Shown here piece after piece: positions 35,233 through 43,809 of a stretch of DNA of 64,000 nt. Below the pieces are notes generated by a model. That model had not been told where the DNA came from and did not search any database. It was given only the letters and a program-made list of their open reading frames with translations. Each line of letters opens with the position of its first letter. Within the stretch, counting starts at the first letter, position 1. This DNA is from an uncultured Flavobacteriales bacterium (GTDB taxonomy: Bacteria; Bacteroidota; Bacteroidia; Flavobacteriales_E; Vicingaceae). Location: the NCBI GenBank assembly GCA_937901255.1, contig CALCHN010000044.1, positions 62,001 through 126,000 of the forward strand, written 5' to 3'. The position numbers and the translations under genes are program-made.

Positions 35233-35762
35233 GGTTTAACAAACATATCATCACTTACTTTTTTTTAGGATTATTCTCTTTGTGTTTTTTATCGTGCGAA
35301 GAAGAAAAACCTACAGAAAAACCTGATCCAAAAGAAATAAAAGAAGCATTAATAGAAGCCAATAAACAAGCGGTAGAGAAAGAACAACGACAAATAAACG
35401 GTTATATTGAAAGAAGAAAGTTGGATGTAATTAGCACAGGAACAGGGGTGCACTATCAAATAATAAAGAAAGGTGAAGGAGAAAAAGCAGTAGAAGGAAA
35501 AAAAGCAGTAGTAAGTTATGAGGTAAGCTTAATAGATGGCACAATAGTTTATTCTACCAAAGAAAAAGGACCAGAAGAATTTATGGTGGGCAAAGACAAT
35601 GTAGAAACAGGTTTGCATGAAGCAATTACTTACTTACATGTTGGAGATAGAGCCATCATTATTATTCCATCATACTTGGCTCATGGTTTAGCTGGCGATT
35701 TTGATAAAATTCCTGTCCGTTCTACCATCATTTATAATTTAGAGCTAATCGCAATTAAGTAA
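35229..35762 (+). CDS. gldI: FKBP-type peptidyl-prolyl isomerase lipoprotein, GldI-like
   Basis: 177 residues. The lipoprotein signal LFSLCFLSCEEEK puts Cys near residue 23. A charged helix (KEIKEALIEANKQAVEKEQR) precedes an FKBP domain (about 75-177) with KKAVVSYEVSLIDGTIVYST and VGDRAIIIIPSYLAHGLAG. GldI is the FKBP lipoprotein linked to gliding and T9SS in Flavobacterium, and it is usually adjacent to a DHH phosphoesterase gene, as here. The symbol is a family-level inference. It would act in the periplasm on folding of exported proteins. Confidence 0.75.
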   Translation: MRFNKHIITYFFLGLFSLCFLSCEEEKPTEKPDPKEIKEALIEANKQAVEKEQRQINGYIERRKLDVISTGTGVHYQIIKKGEGEKAVEGKKAVVSYEVSLIDGTIVYSTKEKGPEEFMVGKDNVETGLHEAITYLHVGDRAIIIIPSYLAHGLAGDFDKIPVRSTIIYNLELIAIK

Positions 35763-35768
35763 AACATC

Positions 35769-36608
35769 ATGCAAAAACTGGTTATTCTTTTAAGTATTGT
35801 TATGATGTTGTTTTCTTGCGTGAAAAATAATCAACAAACTACAGAACTAACAGATGGTATTTCTTACCAACTCTTGGCTTTTGATGATAGCAAAAAATCT
35901 GCGGAAAGTAAAGAATTTGTTAGTGCTGAACTACAATTGTTTGATGGAGATAGTTTACTTTTTAATAGATTTTACCAGCATACATTTGCTATTAAAGGTG
36001 AATTACTTAGTACTTTATTTTCAGTATTAAAACCGGGAGATAGTGCTGTTTTTAACATTGCTCCGCATTGGCTAAATGAAGATTTTTTTGAACTTCAATT
36101 ACCAGAGATAACCAACGATACTTTGCGGTTGTATGTTAAGGTAAATCAATATTTTTCTGAGGAAGAACACCAATTTTTTTTAATTGAACAAGATGATGAT
36201 TTAGTAGAACACGAATACATCACTTGGTATGTAAACAGATTTTTTAAATCGGAGTACATTAAAAGAGGAGGAGTATATATATTTCCAATAAATAAAACCG
36301 ATGGAAATAAAGTGGCTTATGGAGACTTTATCAGAATCAAATACAGTGGTTATTTTTTAAATCACGTACCACTTGATAAAGCTACAGAAGGAACAATATT
36401 GGATTTTGAGTACGGAACACCCAACCAAGTTGTTAAAGGAATAAATATAGCAATAAAAGGAATGAGAGTTGGTGAGAAAGTGAAAATAATAGTACCTTCG
36501 CAACTTGCTTTTGGAGAATATGGCTCATCAACAGGCATAGTAGCTCCAAAAACTCCATTAATTTTTAATTTGGAGTTGAGCGAAATAATGAAATCTTTTA
36601 ATCAATAA
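35769..36608 (+). CDS. FKBP-type peptidyl-prolyl isomerase lipoprotein with extra N-terminal domain
   Basis: 279 residues. Lipobox MMLFSCVKN (Cys near 17). The N-terminal half looks like a degenerate FKBP-type beta domain (ELQLFDGDSLLFNRFYQHTF, VLKPGDSAVFNIA), and the C-terminal FKBP domain (about 170-279) has VAYGDFIRIKYSGYFLNHVP, GINIAIKGMRVGEKVKIIVP and LAFGEYGSSTG. The protein may have arisen by FKBP duplication with decay of the first copy. Second of four consecutive FKBP genes, 6 nt after the first. Confidence 0.85.
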   Translation: MQKLVILLSIVMMLFSCVKNNQQTTELTDGISYQLLAFDDSKKSAESKEFVSAELQLFDGDSLLFNRFYQHTFAIKGELLSTLFSVLKPGDSAVFNIAPHWLNEDFFELQLPEITNDTLRLYVKVNQYFSEEEHQFFLIEQDDDLVEHEYITWYVNRFFKSEYIKRGGVYIFPINKTDGNKVAYGDFIRIKYSGYFLNHVPLDKATEGTILDFEYGTPNQVVKGINIAIKGMRVGEKVKIIVPSQLAFGEYGSSTGIVAPKTPLIFNLELSEIMKSFNQ

Positions 36609-36631
36609 ATAAAAACAATTTAAATCTAATT

Positions 36632-37354
36632 ATGAAAAAAATTACATTACCTGCATTAGCTTTACTAACCTTAGCAGCGTGCAACAATTCAGGTTCGGCA
36701 GATAAAAAAGTTGAACTTATTACTAATATTGACTCTGTAAGTTATGCTATAGGCATGAACTCAGCAACGGGATTAAAAGAAAACGTTCCGGAAATTAATA
36801 TGGATGCTTACTTGAGTGGTTTTAAACATCAAGCAGACTCTGGAGTTACTTTAATGGCAACTGAAGATGTTGAAGCAGTTTTACAAGCTTATTCAATGAA
36901 AAGACAAATGCAACAAATGGAAGAGCAACAAAAACAACAAGAAGCTCAATTTGGTAATGTAAAGGAAGAAGGAATTAAATTTTTAGAAGAAAACAAACAA
37001 AATCCTGATGTTAAAGTTACCCCAAGTGGTTTACAATACATTGTATTGAAAGAAGGAAATGGTAAAAACCCAACAGCAGCATCGGTTGTTAAAGTACATT
37101 ACCATGGTACTACACCTGATGGAACAGTTTTTGACAGTTCGGTAGAAAGAGGTGAACCAATAGAATTTGGATTAAACCAAGTAATTGCAGGATGGACAGA
37201 AGGTGTTCAGTTAATGAAAGAAGGTGCTAAATACAAATTTTTCATTCCTCAAGAATTAGCTTACGGAGCAAATGCACCACAAGGCGGACAAGGACCAATT
37301 AAACCTTTTATGCCTTTGGTTTTTGAAGTGGAGTTAATTCAAGTTGTGAAGTAA
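36632..37354 (+). CDS. FKBP-type peptidyl-prolyl isomerase, FkpA/Mip-like lipoprotein
   Basis: 240 residues. Lipobox LLTLAACNNS (Cys near 17). A helical dimerisation-type segment (about 30-115, Gln-rich QMQQMEEQQKQQEAQFG) is followed by the FKBP catalytic domain with KVHYHGTTPDGTVFDSSVER, FGLNQVIAGWTEGVQLMKEG and FFIPQELAYGAN. This is the Mip/FkpA layout. The C-terminal 110 residues are nearly identical to those of the next gene, marking a recent tandem duplication or gene conversion. Confidence 0.92.
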   Translation: MKKITLPALALLTLAACNNSGSADKKVELITNIDSVSYAIGMNSATGLKENVPEINMDAYLSGFKHQADSGVTLMATEDVEAVLQAYSMKRQMQQMEEQQKQQEAQFGNVKEEGIKFLEENKQNPDVKVTPSGLQYIVLKEGNGKNPTAASVVKVHYHGTTPDGTVFDSSVERGEPIEFGLNQVIAGWTEGVQLMKEGAKYKFFIPQELAYGANAPQGGQGPIKPFMPLVFEVELIQVVK

Positions 37355-37429
37355 TAAATAAAACTCAACGTGCATTTAGTGAATTTATCTAAAAGCACTT
37401 CAAGTTAACCAAATAAAAAAGATAAGAGT

Positions 37430-38197
37430 ATGCAAAAATCAATCATTAAGGCAAGTTTGTTTTCAGCAGTAGTATTGTTAGCATCAGCTAATGTACAGGC
37501 ACAGAAAAAAGACAAAAAAGAAAAGAAAAAGAAAACTAAAACAGAAAAAGTTGATAAAAATGCTTTCCAACTAAAAAATCAGTTAGATTCAGTAAGCTAT
37601 AGTGTTGGATTAAACATGGGAGCAAGCATCAAACAAGAGTTTAGTGAGGCAGAATTAAAAGCTTTAATGAAAGGTATTGAAGCTGCTTTTACGGATACCA
37701 ATTATTTAATCACTCAAGAGCAATCTCCCGAAATTATTCGTCCTTATTTTCAGAAAAAACAAGAAGCTGCTCAAGCTGAAGAAATGAAACAGTTTGAAAG
37801 CGTAAAAGCTGATGGACTTAAGTTTTTAGAAGAAAATAAAAAGAATAAAGATGTTAAAGTTACTCCTAGTGGATTACAATACATAGTATTGAAAGAAGGA
37901 GAGGGAAAACAACCTATTGCTACTTCAAAAGTTAGGGTACATTATACCGGCTTAACTCCAGAAGGGCTTGTTTTTGACAGCTCTGTAGAAAGAGGTCAGC
38001 CTGCAGAATTTGGATTAAATCAAGTAATTCCAGGTTGGACAGAAGGTGTTCAGTTAATGAAAGAAGGTGCAAAATATAAGTTTTTTATTCCTCAAGAATT
38101 AGCTTACGGAGCAAATGCACCGCAAGGCGGTAAAGGACCAATAAAACCTTTTATGCCATTGGTTTTTGAAGTGGAATTAATTAAAATACTAGATTAA
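37430..38197 (+). CDS. FKBP-type peptidyl-prolyl isomerase, FkpA/Mip-like, secreted
   Basis: 255 residues. Signal peptide with cleavage near NVQAQ rather than a lipobox, then a lysine tract (KKDKKEKKKKTKTEK). A helical domain and a C-terminal FKBP domain follow with VRVHYTGLTPEGLVFDSSVE, FGLNQVIPGWTEGVQ and FFIPQELAYGAN. It differs from its upstream paralogue mainly in the first 100 residues: periplasmic and soluble rather than lipidated. A strong terminator follows. Confidence 0.92.
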   Translation: MQKSIIKASLFSAVVLLASANVQAQKKDKKEKKKKTKTEKVDKNAFQLKNQLDSVSYSVGLNMGASIKQEFSEAELKALMKGIEAAFTDTNYLITQEQSPEIIRPYFQKKQEAAQAEEMKQFESVKADGLKFLEENKKNKDVKVTPSGLQYIVLKEGEGKQPIATSKVRVHYTGLTPEGLVFDSSVERGQPAEFGLNQVIPGWTEGVQLMKEGAKYKFFIPQELAYGANAPQGGKGPIKPFMPLVFEVELIKILD

Positions 38198-38217
38198 TAA
38201 ATCTACTAACTAAATTG

Positions 38218-38251
38218 AAAGTCCTAAGATTAACAACTTAGGACTTTTTTT
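38218..38251 (+). terminator. Rho-independent terminator of the FKBP run
   Basis: Stem GTCCTAAG (38221-38228) pairs with CTTAGGAC (38237-38244), extended by AAA/TTT on the outside, with an 8-nt loop and a run of seven T. It closes the nrnA-like to FKBP gene run. Confidence 0.9.
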
Positions 38252-38314
38252 GTGCAACAATGTTGATTAGAAATAATTTAAACTTTAAAAGGTTTTTATA
38301 TATAATTCAATGAT

Positions 38315-38322
38315 TACATTTG
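38315..38322 (+). promoter_or_regulatory. -7 promoter element for trkA
   Basis: TACATTTG matches TAnnTTTG and sits 20 nt upstream of the trkA ATG, after the preceding terminator, so a new transcript must start here. The -33 element is not clear. Confidence 0.5.
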
Positions 38323-38341
38323 TCCTCTTTTTTGATAAACT

Positions 38342-39679
38342 ATGAGAATAATTATTGCCGGAGCTGGAGAAGTAGGTTTTCACTTAGCCAAAATGATGTC
38401 GAGCGAATCGCAAAACATTTATATTATTGACGAAAATGAAGACCGAGTAAATTATGTGCAAGCTCATTTAGATGTGTTTTGTGTGTTGGGAGATGCAAAA
38501 GATTTAGAAGTTTTAAAAGAAAACAAAATCAGTTCTTGCGATTTACTAATAGCAGCAACATCTTCCGAAGAAACAAATTTATTAGTTTGTATAACAGGTA
38601 AAAAATTAGGAGCAAAAAGAACCATAGCCAGAATTAACAATTATGAAGGTATTGGTACAAGTATGCGTGTTTTCTACGAATCTTTAGGGGTTGACAATAT
38701 TATTTCGCCTGTAGAGCTAGCTTCAAAAGAGATAAACAGATTAATTACCCAATCTGCTTTTACTAATGATTACGAATTTGAAGGAGGAAAACTCTCTGTT
38801 TTTGGTATTCCTATTTGCGATAAATCTCCATTAAAAGATAAATCGGTTGTTGAAACAGCTTATTTAAATCCTAACCGTTCTTTTAAACCTTTATTTTTAT
38901 TAAGGGGAGAAAAAACAATATTAATACAAGCTTCTACAGAATTAAAAGAAAACGATATTGTTTATTTTATTTCTACACCGGAGAGCATTCCTTTAATCAC
39001 AAAAATTTGTGGTCAGCAGTTTTATGATATTAAAAACATTATGATTTTAGGAGCAAGTAGAATAGGGGTGCTTACTGCCGAAATTCTTGAGAAAGATTAT
39101 AATGTAATTTTAATTGAAGAAGATAGAAACAAAGCCACAAGAATTGCAGATCAACTAAAACATACCTTAGTAATAAATGCTGACGGAACAGATGTTTCTG
39201 TATTAGAAGAAGAAAATATTGCCGAAATGGATGCATTTATTGCTGTTACAGGCGATTCTGAAACCAACATTATTTCTTCTTTAATTGCTAAATCTCATGG
39301 CGTTAAAAAAACCATTGCAGGAGTAGAAAACATAGATTACATTAATCTTTCTCACAATATTGGAATAGATACACTTATCAACAAAAAAATTATAGCCGCC
39401 AATAATATTTTTACTTATTTAAGAAAAGGCGTAAGTGCTATTGCTAATTTTCATGGGGTAGATGGAGAAATTATTGAGTTTAATGTTAGGGCTAATACTA
39501 AAATCCTTTCTAAACCTTTAAGAGAATTAAAATTACCTGAAAATGTTGGTGTTGCTGGTGTGGTAAGAAATAACAAAGGCTTTATTCCATTTGGCGGTTT
39601 TCAGTTAGAAGAAAACGATAAAGTAATTGTATTTTCGAAAAAAGAAAGTATTTCTGAATTAGAGAAGTTTTTCAATTAA
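38342..39679 (+). CDS. trkA: Trk potassium uptake regulator TrkA
   Basis: 445 residues with two RCK units. The first NAD-binding motif IIIAGAGEVGFHLAKMM is at residues 2-18 with acidic IIDENEDRV. The second is IMILGASRIGVLTAEIL near 234 with LIEEDRNKA. Each is followed by a TrkA-C domain (about 140-220 and 365-445). TrkA binds NAD(H) and nucleotides at the cytoplasmic face of TrkH and gates K+ uptake. trkH follows 6 nt later. Confidence 0.95.
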   Translation: MRIIIAGAGEVGFHLAKMMSSESQNIYIIDENEDRVNYVQAHLDVFCVLGDAKDLEVLKENKISSCDLLIAATSSEETNLLVCITGKKLGAKRTIARINNYEGIGTSMRVFYESLGVDNIISPVELASKEINRLITQSAFTNDYEFEGGKLSVFGIPICDKSPLKDKSVVETAYLNPNRSFKPLFLLRGEKTILIQASTELKENDIVYFISTPESIPLITKICGQQFYDIKNIMILGASRIGVLTAEILEKDYNVILIEEDRNKATRIADQLKHTLVINADGTDVSVLEEENIAEMDAFIAVTGDSETNIISSLIAKSHGVKKTIAGVENIDYINLSHNIGIDTLINKKIIAANNIFTYLRKGVSAIANFHGVDGEIIEFNVRANTKILSKPLRELKLPENVGVAGVVRNNKGFIPFGGFQLEENDKVIVFSKKESISELEKFFN

Positions 39680-39685
39680 TTAGAA

Positions 39686-41158
39686 GTGTCAAGAAATCTA
39701 ATAAATATTAAAGTTGTATTCAATGTAATTGGTAATCTGATTATCATTACCGGATTATTGATGGCTACCGCAATTCCTTTTTCATTGTATTATGATGAAG
39801 GAGACTTATTTCCTTTATTTTTATCTTCTTTAACAACGCTTTTTTTTGGGCTTATTGTTAAATTAAGAACTCAAAAACACAAAAATGATGAGGTTAAAAA
39901 AAGAGAAGGGTATCTGATAGTAGCTTTTGGTTGGTTAGCCATGACTATATTTGGCTCTTTGCCTTACGTATTTTCTAATGCCATACCAGATTATACCAAT
40001 GCTTTTTTTGAAACCATTTCGGGTTTAACCACAACTGGAGCTACAATTTTAAACGATATTGAATCAGTTCCCAAAGGAATTTTGTTTTGGCGGAGTATGA
40101 CGCAATGGATTGGAGGTATGGGAATTATCGTGTTAACCATTGCTATTCTGCCATTACTTGGTGTTGGTGGAATGGAGTTGTTTGCTTCAGAATCTCCCGG
40201 ACCTACTAAAGATAAAATTCATCCGAGAATTAAAGAAACAGCGAAAAGATTGTGGCTGATTTACTTCTCGTTAACAGCCATTCAATGCGTATTATTAATG
40301 TTTGGAGGAATGGATTTTTATGATGCTATTAATCATTCACTTACCACCATGTCAACAGGTGGTTTTTCTACCAAACAAGCAAGTATAGGTCATTTTGACT
40401 CTGCTTATATTCAGTATGTTGTTATTTTGTTTATGTTTTTGGCAGGAACAAACTTTACTTTACTTTATTTTGGTTTCAAGTTGAATTTTAAAAAGTTTTG
40501 GATTAACGATGAGTTTAAATGGTATGTTGCAGCCATAATAGTGTTGTGTTTTGTGATTTTTCCTACTGTATATTTTGTGTATGGCAGAGCAGATGGTGTT
40601 GAAGCCTCTTTTAGAGCGGTTTTGTTTCAGGTTACCAGTATCCTGACAACAACAGGGTATGCTACATCAGATTATACTTTATGGGGTTCTTTTGTAACTT
40701 TTTTGTTTTTTCTATTATTGTTTACCGGGGCAAGTGCGGGCTCAACAAGTGGAGGGATGAAGTTAGTAAGAATTGTATTGCTAATGAAAAACGGCTTCTT
40801 AGAATTTAAAAGAAGATTACATCCAAATGCAGTAGTTCCGGTACATTTAAATGGAGTAGGAGTATCTCAAAAAATTATTTATAACTTACTGGCATTTGTG
40901 TTTTTCTACCTCTTTTTGTTTGTAACTGGTGCTATTGTTGTTACTTTTTTTGGTGTTGATTTTACAGAGGCACTAAGTGCTGTTGCCGCCTCTATTAGTA
41001 ATGTCGGACCAGGTATTGGTAGTATTGGTCCTTCATTCTCATTTTCTCACTTACCCGATGGTGTAAAATGGGTGTTATCCTTCTTAATGTTAGTAGGAAG
41101 ATTAGAGCTTTTTACCATTACTATATTGTTTACGCCATACTTTTGGAGGTTGAAATAA
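39686..41158 (+). CDS. trkH: TrkH family potassium uptake channel
   Basis: 490 residues, polytopic. Four selectivity-filter repeats are visible: ISGLTTTGATIL, TTMSTGGFSTKQAS, LTTTGYATSDYTLW and ASISNVGPGIGSIG. The start is GTG, 6 nt after trkA. TrkH is the inner-membrane ion-conducting subunit working with TrkA. Length is within the family range. Confidence 0.95.
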   Translation: MSRNLINIKVVFNVIGNLIIITGLLMATAIPFSLYYDEGDLFPLFLSSLTTLFFGLIVKLRTQKHKNDEVKKREGYLIVAFGWLAMTIFGSLPYVFSNAIPDYTNAFFETISGLTTTGATILNDIESVPKGILFWRSMTQWIGGMGIIVLTIAILPLLGVGGMELFASESPGPTKDKIHPRIKETAKRLWLIYFSLTAIQCVLLMFGGMDFYDAINHSLTTMSTGGFSTKQASIGHFDSAYIQYVVILFMFLAGTNFTLLYFGFKLNFKKFWINDEFKWYVAAIIVLCFVIFPTVYFVYGRADGVEASFRAVLFQVTSILTTTGYATSDYTLWGSFVTFLFFLLLFTGASAGSTSGGMKLVRIVLLMKNGFLEFKRRLHPNAVVPVHLNGVGVSQKIIYNLLAFVFFYLFLFVTGAIVVTFFGVDFTEALSAVAASISNVGPGIGSIGPSFSFSHLPDGVKWVLSFLMLVGRLELFTITILFTPYFWRLK

Positions 41159-41192
41159 GACCTGAATTGAACTCCTTTCAACATAAGCATGT

Positions 41193-41247
41193 TTAAAAGT
41201 AGTTGGTAAAATCATAGCGTTTCGCCTCATATTCTAACTACTTTTAA
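41193..41247 (+). other. Long-stem intergenic hairpin between trkH and the UPF0173 gene
   Basis: TTAAAAGTAGTT (41193-41204) pairs perfectly with AACTACTTTTAA (41236-41247), a 12-bp stem. The 31-nt loop contains a smaller GCG-TTT-CGC hairpin. There is no T tract after it, so it is not a classic terminator. It ends 38 nt before the next ATG and could influence that mRNA's 5' end or trkH mRNA stability. Confidence 0.5.
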
Positions 41248-41285
41248 GTTAATTTGTATAGCATTGAATTTTAACGCTAGATATT

Positions 41286-41963
41286 ATGGAATTAACTTTT
41301 TACGGACATGCTTGTTTTTCTGTTAAAACACAAAATAAAACCATACTTTTTGATCCTTTTATTTCGCCTAACCCAAAAGCAGCACATATTGATGTAGCTA
41401 CTTTAGCAGCCGATTACATTTTATTATCTCACGGACATGAAGACCATGTGGCAGATGCCGAAAATATTGCAAAACGCACAGGAGCAAAACTGGTTTCTAA
41501 TTTTGAAATTGTTAGTTGGTACGAGAAAAAAGAAATAGAAAATGTTCATCCGATGAACCATGGCGGAAAGTGGAAATTTGATTTCGGTACAGTAAAATAT
41601 ACCAACGCAGTTCATTCGAGCATGTTGCCCGATGGTAGTTATGGAGGAAACCCAGGTGGATTTATTGTAAACACTGATAAATCTTTCTATTATTCTGGCG
41701 ATACCGCTCTTACAATGGATATGAAATTAATTGGAAACACTGAGAAGTTAGATTTTGCAGTTTTACCTATTGGAGATAATTTTACCATGGGAATTGAAGA
41801 TGCAATAACAGCTGCTGAATTTATTAATTGTAATAAAATAATTGGCGTTCATTACGATACGTTTGGATACATTGAGATTAACAAAAATGAAGCGATAGAT
41901 AAATTCAAATCTCGTGGTAAAGAATTAATTTTGCCTGAAATCGGGGAAACCATAAAACTTTAA
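41286..41963 (+). CDS. UPF0173-type metal-dependent hydrolase (MBL fold)
   Basis: 225 residues. FYGHACFSVKTQNKTILFDP at the start and LSHGHEDHVADAENIA near 44 are the metallo-beta-lactamase signatures of the UPF0173 family. YSGDTALTMDMKLIG near 138 and GVHYDTFGYIEIN near 197 are the remaining ligand regions. Function of the family is unknown. It stands alone between trkH and parA. Confidence 0.9.
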   Translation: MELTFYGHACFSVKTQNKTILFDPFISPNPKAAHIDVATLAADYILLSHGHEDHVADAENIAKRTGAKLVSNFEIVSWYEKKEIENVHPMNHGGKWKFDFGTVKYTNAVHSSMLPDGSYGGNPGGFIVNTDKSFYYSGDTALTMDMKLIGNTEKLDFAVLPIGDNFTMGIEDAITAAEFINCNKIIGVHYDTFGYIEINKNEAIDKFKSRGKELILPEIGETIKL

Positions 41964-42001
41964 TAAATACGTTACACAATACATAAACTAAAAATAACAC
42001 T

Positions 42002-42814
42002 ATGGGTAAAATTATTGCAATATCTAACCAGAAAGGAGGCGTAGGAAAAACTACCACAGCCATTAACTTAGCTGCCGGTTTAGGAGTTTTAGAGTACAAA
42101 GTACTTTTAGTAGATGCTGACCCTCAAGCTAACTCAACATCAGGAGTTGGTTTTGACCCTCGAAATATAAAAAATAGTATTTACGAATGTTTAATTAACG
42201 AAACAGCTCCTTCAGATGCTATTTTGCATACAGATTCGCCTAACTTAGATATTTTACCTGCTCATATAGACTTGGTTGGAGCTGAAATAGAGCTTATTAA
42301 CATGCCTAACAGAGAGCACATGATGAAAAATGCGTTTAGCAGCATTAAAGATAAATATGATTTTATCATCATAGATTGTTCTCCATCATTAGGATTAATT
42401 ACCATCAACTCACTTACAGCAGCAGATTCAGTTATTATTCCAATTCAATGTGAATATTTTGCATTAGAAGGCTTAGGGAAGTTGTTAAATACCATTAAAA
42501 TTATTCAAGAAAGATTAAACCCAGACTTAGATATAGAAGGGTTGTTGTTAACCATGTATGATGTAAGGTTAAGATTATCAAACCAAGTGGTGGAAGAGGT
42601 TAAAACGCATTTTCAAACCATGATGTTTGATACTATTATTCAAAGAAATACTACTTTAGGAGAAGCTCCTAGTCACGGAAAAACCATTATCATGCACGAT
42701 GCAAGTAGCAAAGGTGCAATTAACTACTTAAATTTAGCCAGAGAAATTCTTCAAAAGAATAACATGACTAAAATGAGTGAAGAAGAAAAAATTATAGCCT
42801 TAGAAGATGAGTAA
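42002..42814 (+). CDS. parA: Chromosome-partitioning ATPase ParA (Soj)
   Basis: 270 residues. The deviant Walker A NQKGGVGKTTTAINLAAGLG is near residues 9-28, VDADPQANST near 42 and the IIDCSPSLGLITINSLTAAD switch region near 123. ParA binds non-specific DNA when ATP-bound and moves ParB-origin complexes. It overlaps parB by 8 nt, the usual coupled arrangement. Confidence 0.95.
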   Translation: MGKIIAISNQKGGVGKTTTAINLAAGLGVLEYKVLLVDADPQANSTSGVGFDPRNIKNSIYECLINETAPSDAILHTDSPNLDILPAHIDLVGAEIELINMPNREHMMKNAFSSIKDKYDFIIIDCSPSLGLITINSLTAADSVIIPIQCEYFALEGLGKLLNTIKIIQERLNPDLDIEGLLLTMYDVRLRLSNQVVEEVKTHFQTMMFDTIIQRNTTLGEAPSHGKTIIMHDASSKGAINYLNLAREILQKNNMTKMSEEEKIIALEDE

Positions 42815-43712
42815 GAAACCAGCATTAGGAAGAGGGTTAGGAGCATTATTACAAAATGCCGATACCGATATAACATCAAAATCGAAACTAGATTTACCAG
42901 CAAGCAACAACCATGTAGTTGGTTCAGTTTCCACTATTGCCATAGCTCAAATTGAAGCCAATCCTTTTCAACCGAGAACGCAGTTTGAGAAAGAAGCTTT
43001 ATTAGAACTTTCAGAATCTATTAAAGAACACGGAATTATACAGCCTGTAACCGTTAGAAAGTTAGGCTATGATAAATACCAACTGATTTCTGGAGAAAGA
43101 AGGTTTAGAGCATCTCAAATTGCAGGATTAACAGAAATTCCAGCTTTTATTAGAATTGCTAACGACCAAGAAATGCTAGAAATGGCGTTGGTTGAAAATA
43201 TTCAACGACAAGATTTAGACGCTATAGAAGTGGCTTTTAGTTATCAAAAACTAATTGAAGAATGTAACTTAACGCAAGAACAATTGAGTGAAAAAGTTAG
43301 TAAAAAGCGTTCAACTGTAGCAAATTACCTTAGATTACTTAAACTTCCTGTTGAAATACAATTAGCCATCAGAACCAAAGAAATTTCTATGGGACATGCA
43401 AGGGCGTTAATCAACATTACAGAAGAAAAAAAGCAACTGCAAATAGCCAAGAGAATTATTCAAGAAGGACTTTCTGTTCGTCAGGTGGAAGAGTTGGTTA
43501 AAGATGAAAAAGTAAAAGATGTAGAGAAAAAATCTACTTCAAAAGCTCAGTCAACCTTATCTTTTACCAATCAAAAAATAATGGAAGATTTAAGCAACAT
43601 CTTACAAACTAAGGTACAGATTCAAAAAAATAAAGAAGGTAAAGGAAAACTAATTATTCCTTTTACCACCGAAGATGATTTAGAAAGAATTGCTGAATTA
43701 TTAGGTTTTTAA
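42807..43712 (+). CDS. parB: Chromosome-partitioning protein ParB (Spo0J)
   Basis: 301 residues. The N-terminal KPALGRGLGALL ParA-stimulating segment is present. The CTPase/ParB domain shows IEANPFQPRTQFEKEALLEL and YQLISGERRFRASQIAGL near 92. An HTH (LTQEQLSEKVSKKRSTVANY) binds parS, and a C-terminal dimerisation region follows. I did not see an unambiguous parS site in the window. Confidence 0.95.
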   Translation: MSKKPALGRGLGALLQNADTDITSKSKLDLPASNNHVVGSVSTIAIAQIEANPFQPRTQFEKEALLELSESIKEHGIIQPVTVRKLGYDKYQLISGERRFRASQIAGLTEIPAFIRIANDQEMLEMALVENIQRQDLDAIEVAFSYQKLIEECNLTQEQLSEKVSKKRSTVANYLRLLKLPVEIQLAIRTKEISMGHARALINITEEKKQLQIAKRIIQEGLSVRQVEELVKDEKVKDVEKKSTSKAQSTLSFTNQKIMEDLSNILQTKVQIQKNKEGKGKLIIPFTTEDDLERIAELLGF

Positions 43713-43809
43713 TAGTGAATAACACTAATTTTTAATGTTATCTCTTGTTTTAAAATTAGAAGACTGTTAAAAATAATAAAGCAATACAACTATTTGCAAG
43801 ACCAGAAAC

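Noticed and set aside
42002..43712. Replication origin next to parAB
   Set aside because: I saw no cluster of DnaA boxes and no dnaA, dnaN or gidA genes nearby.
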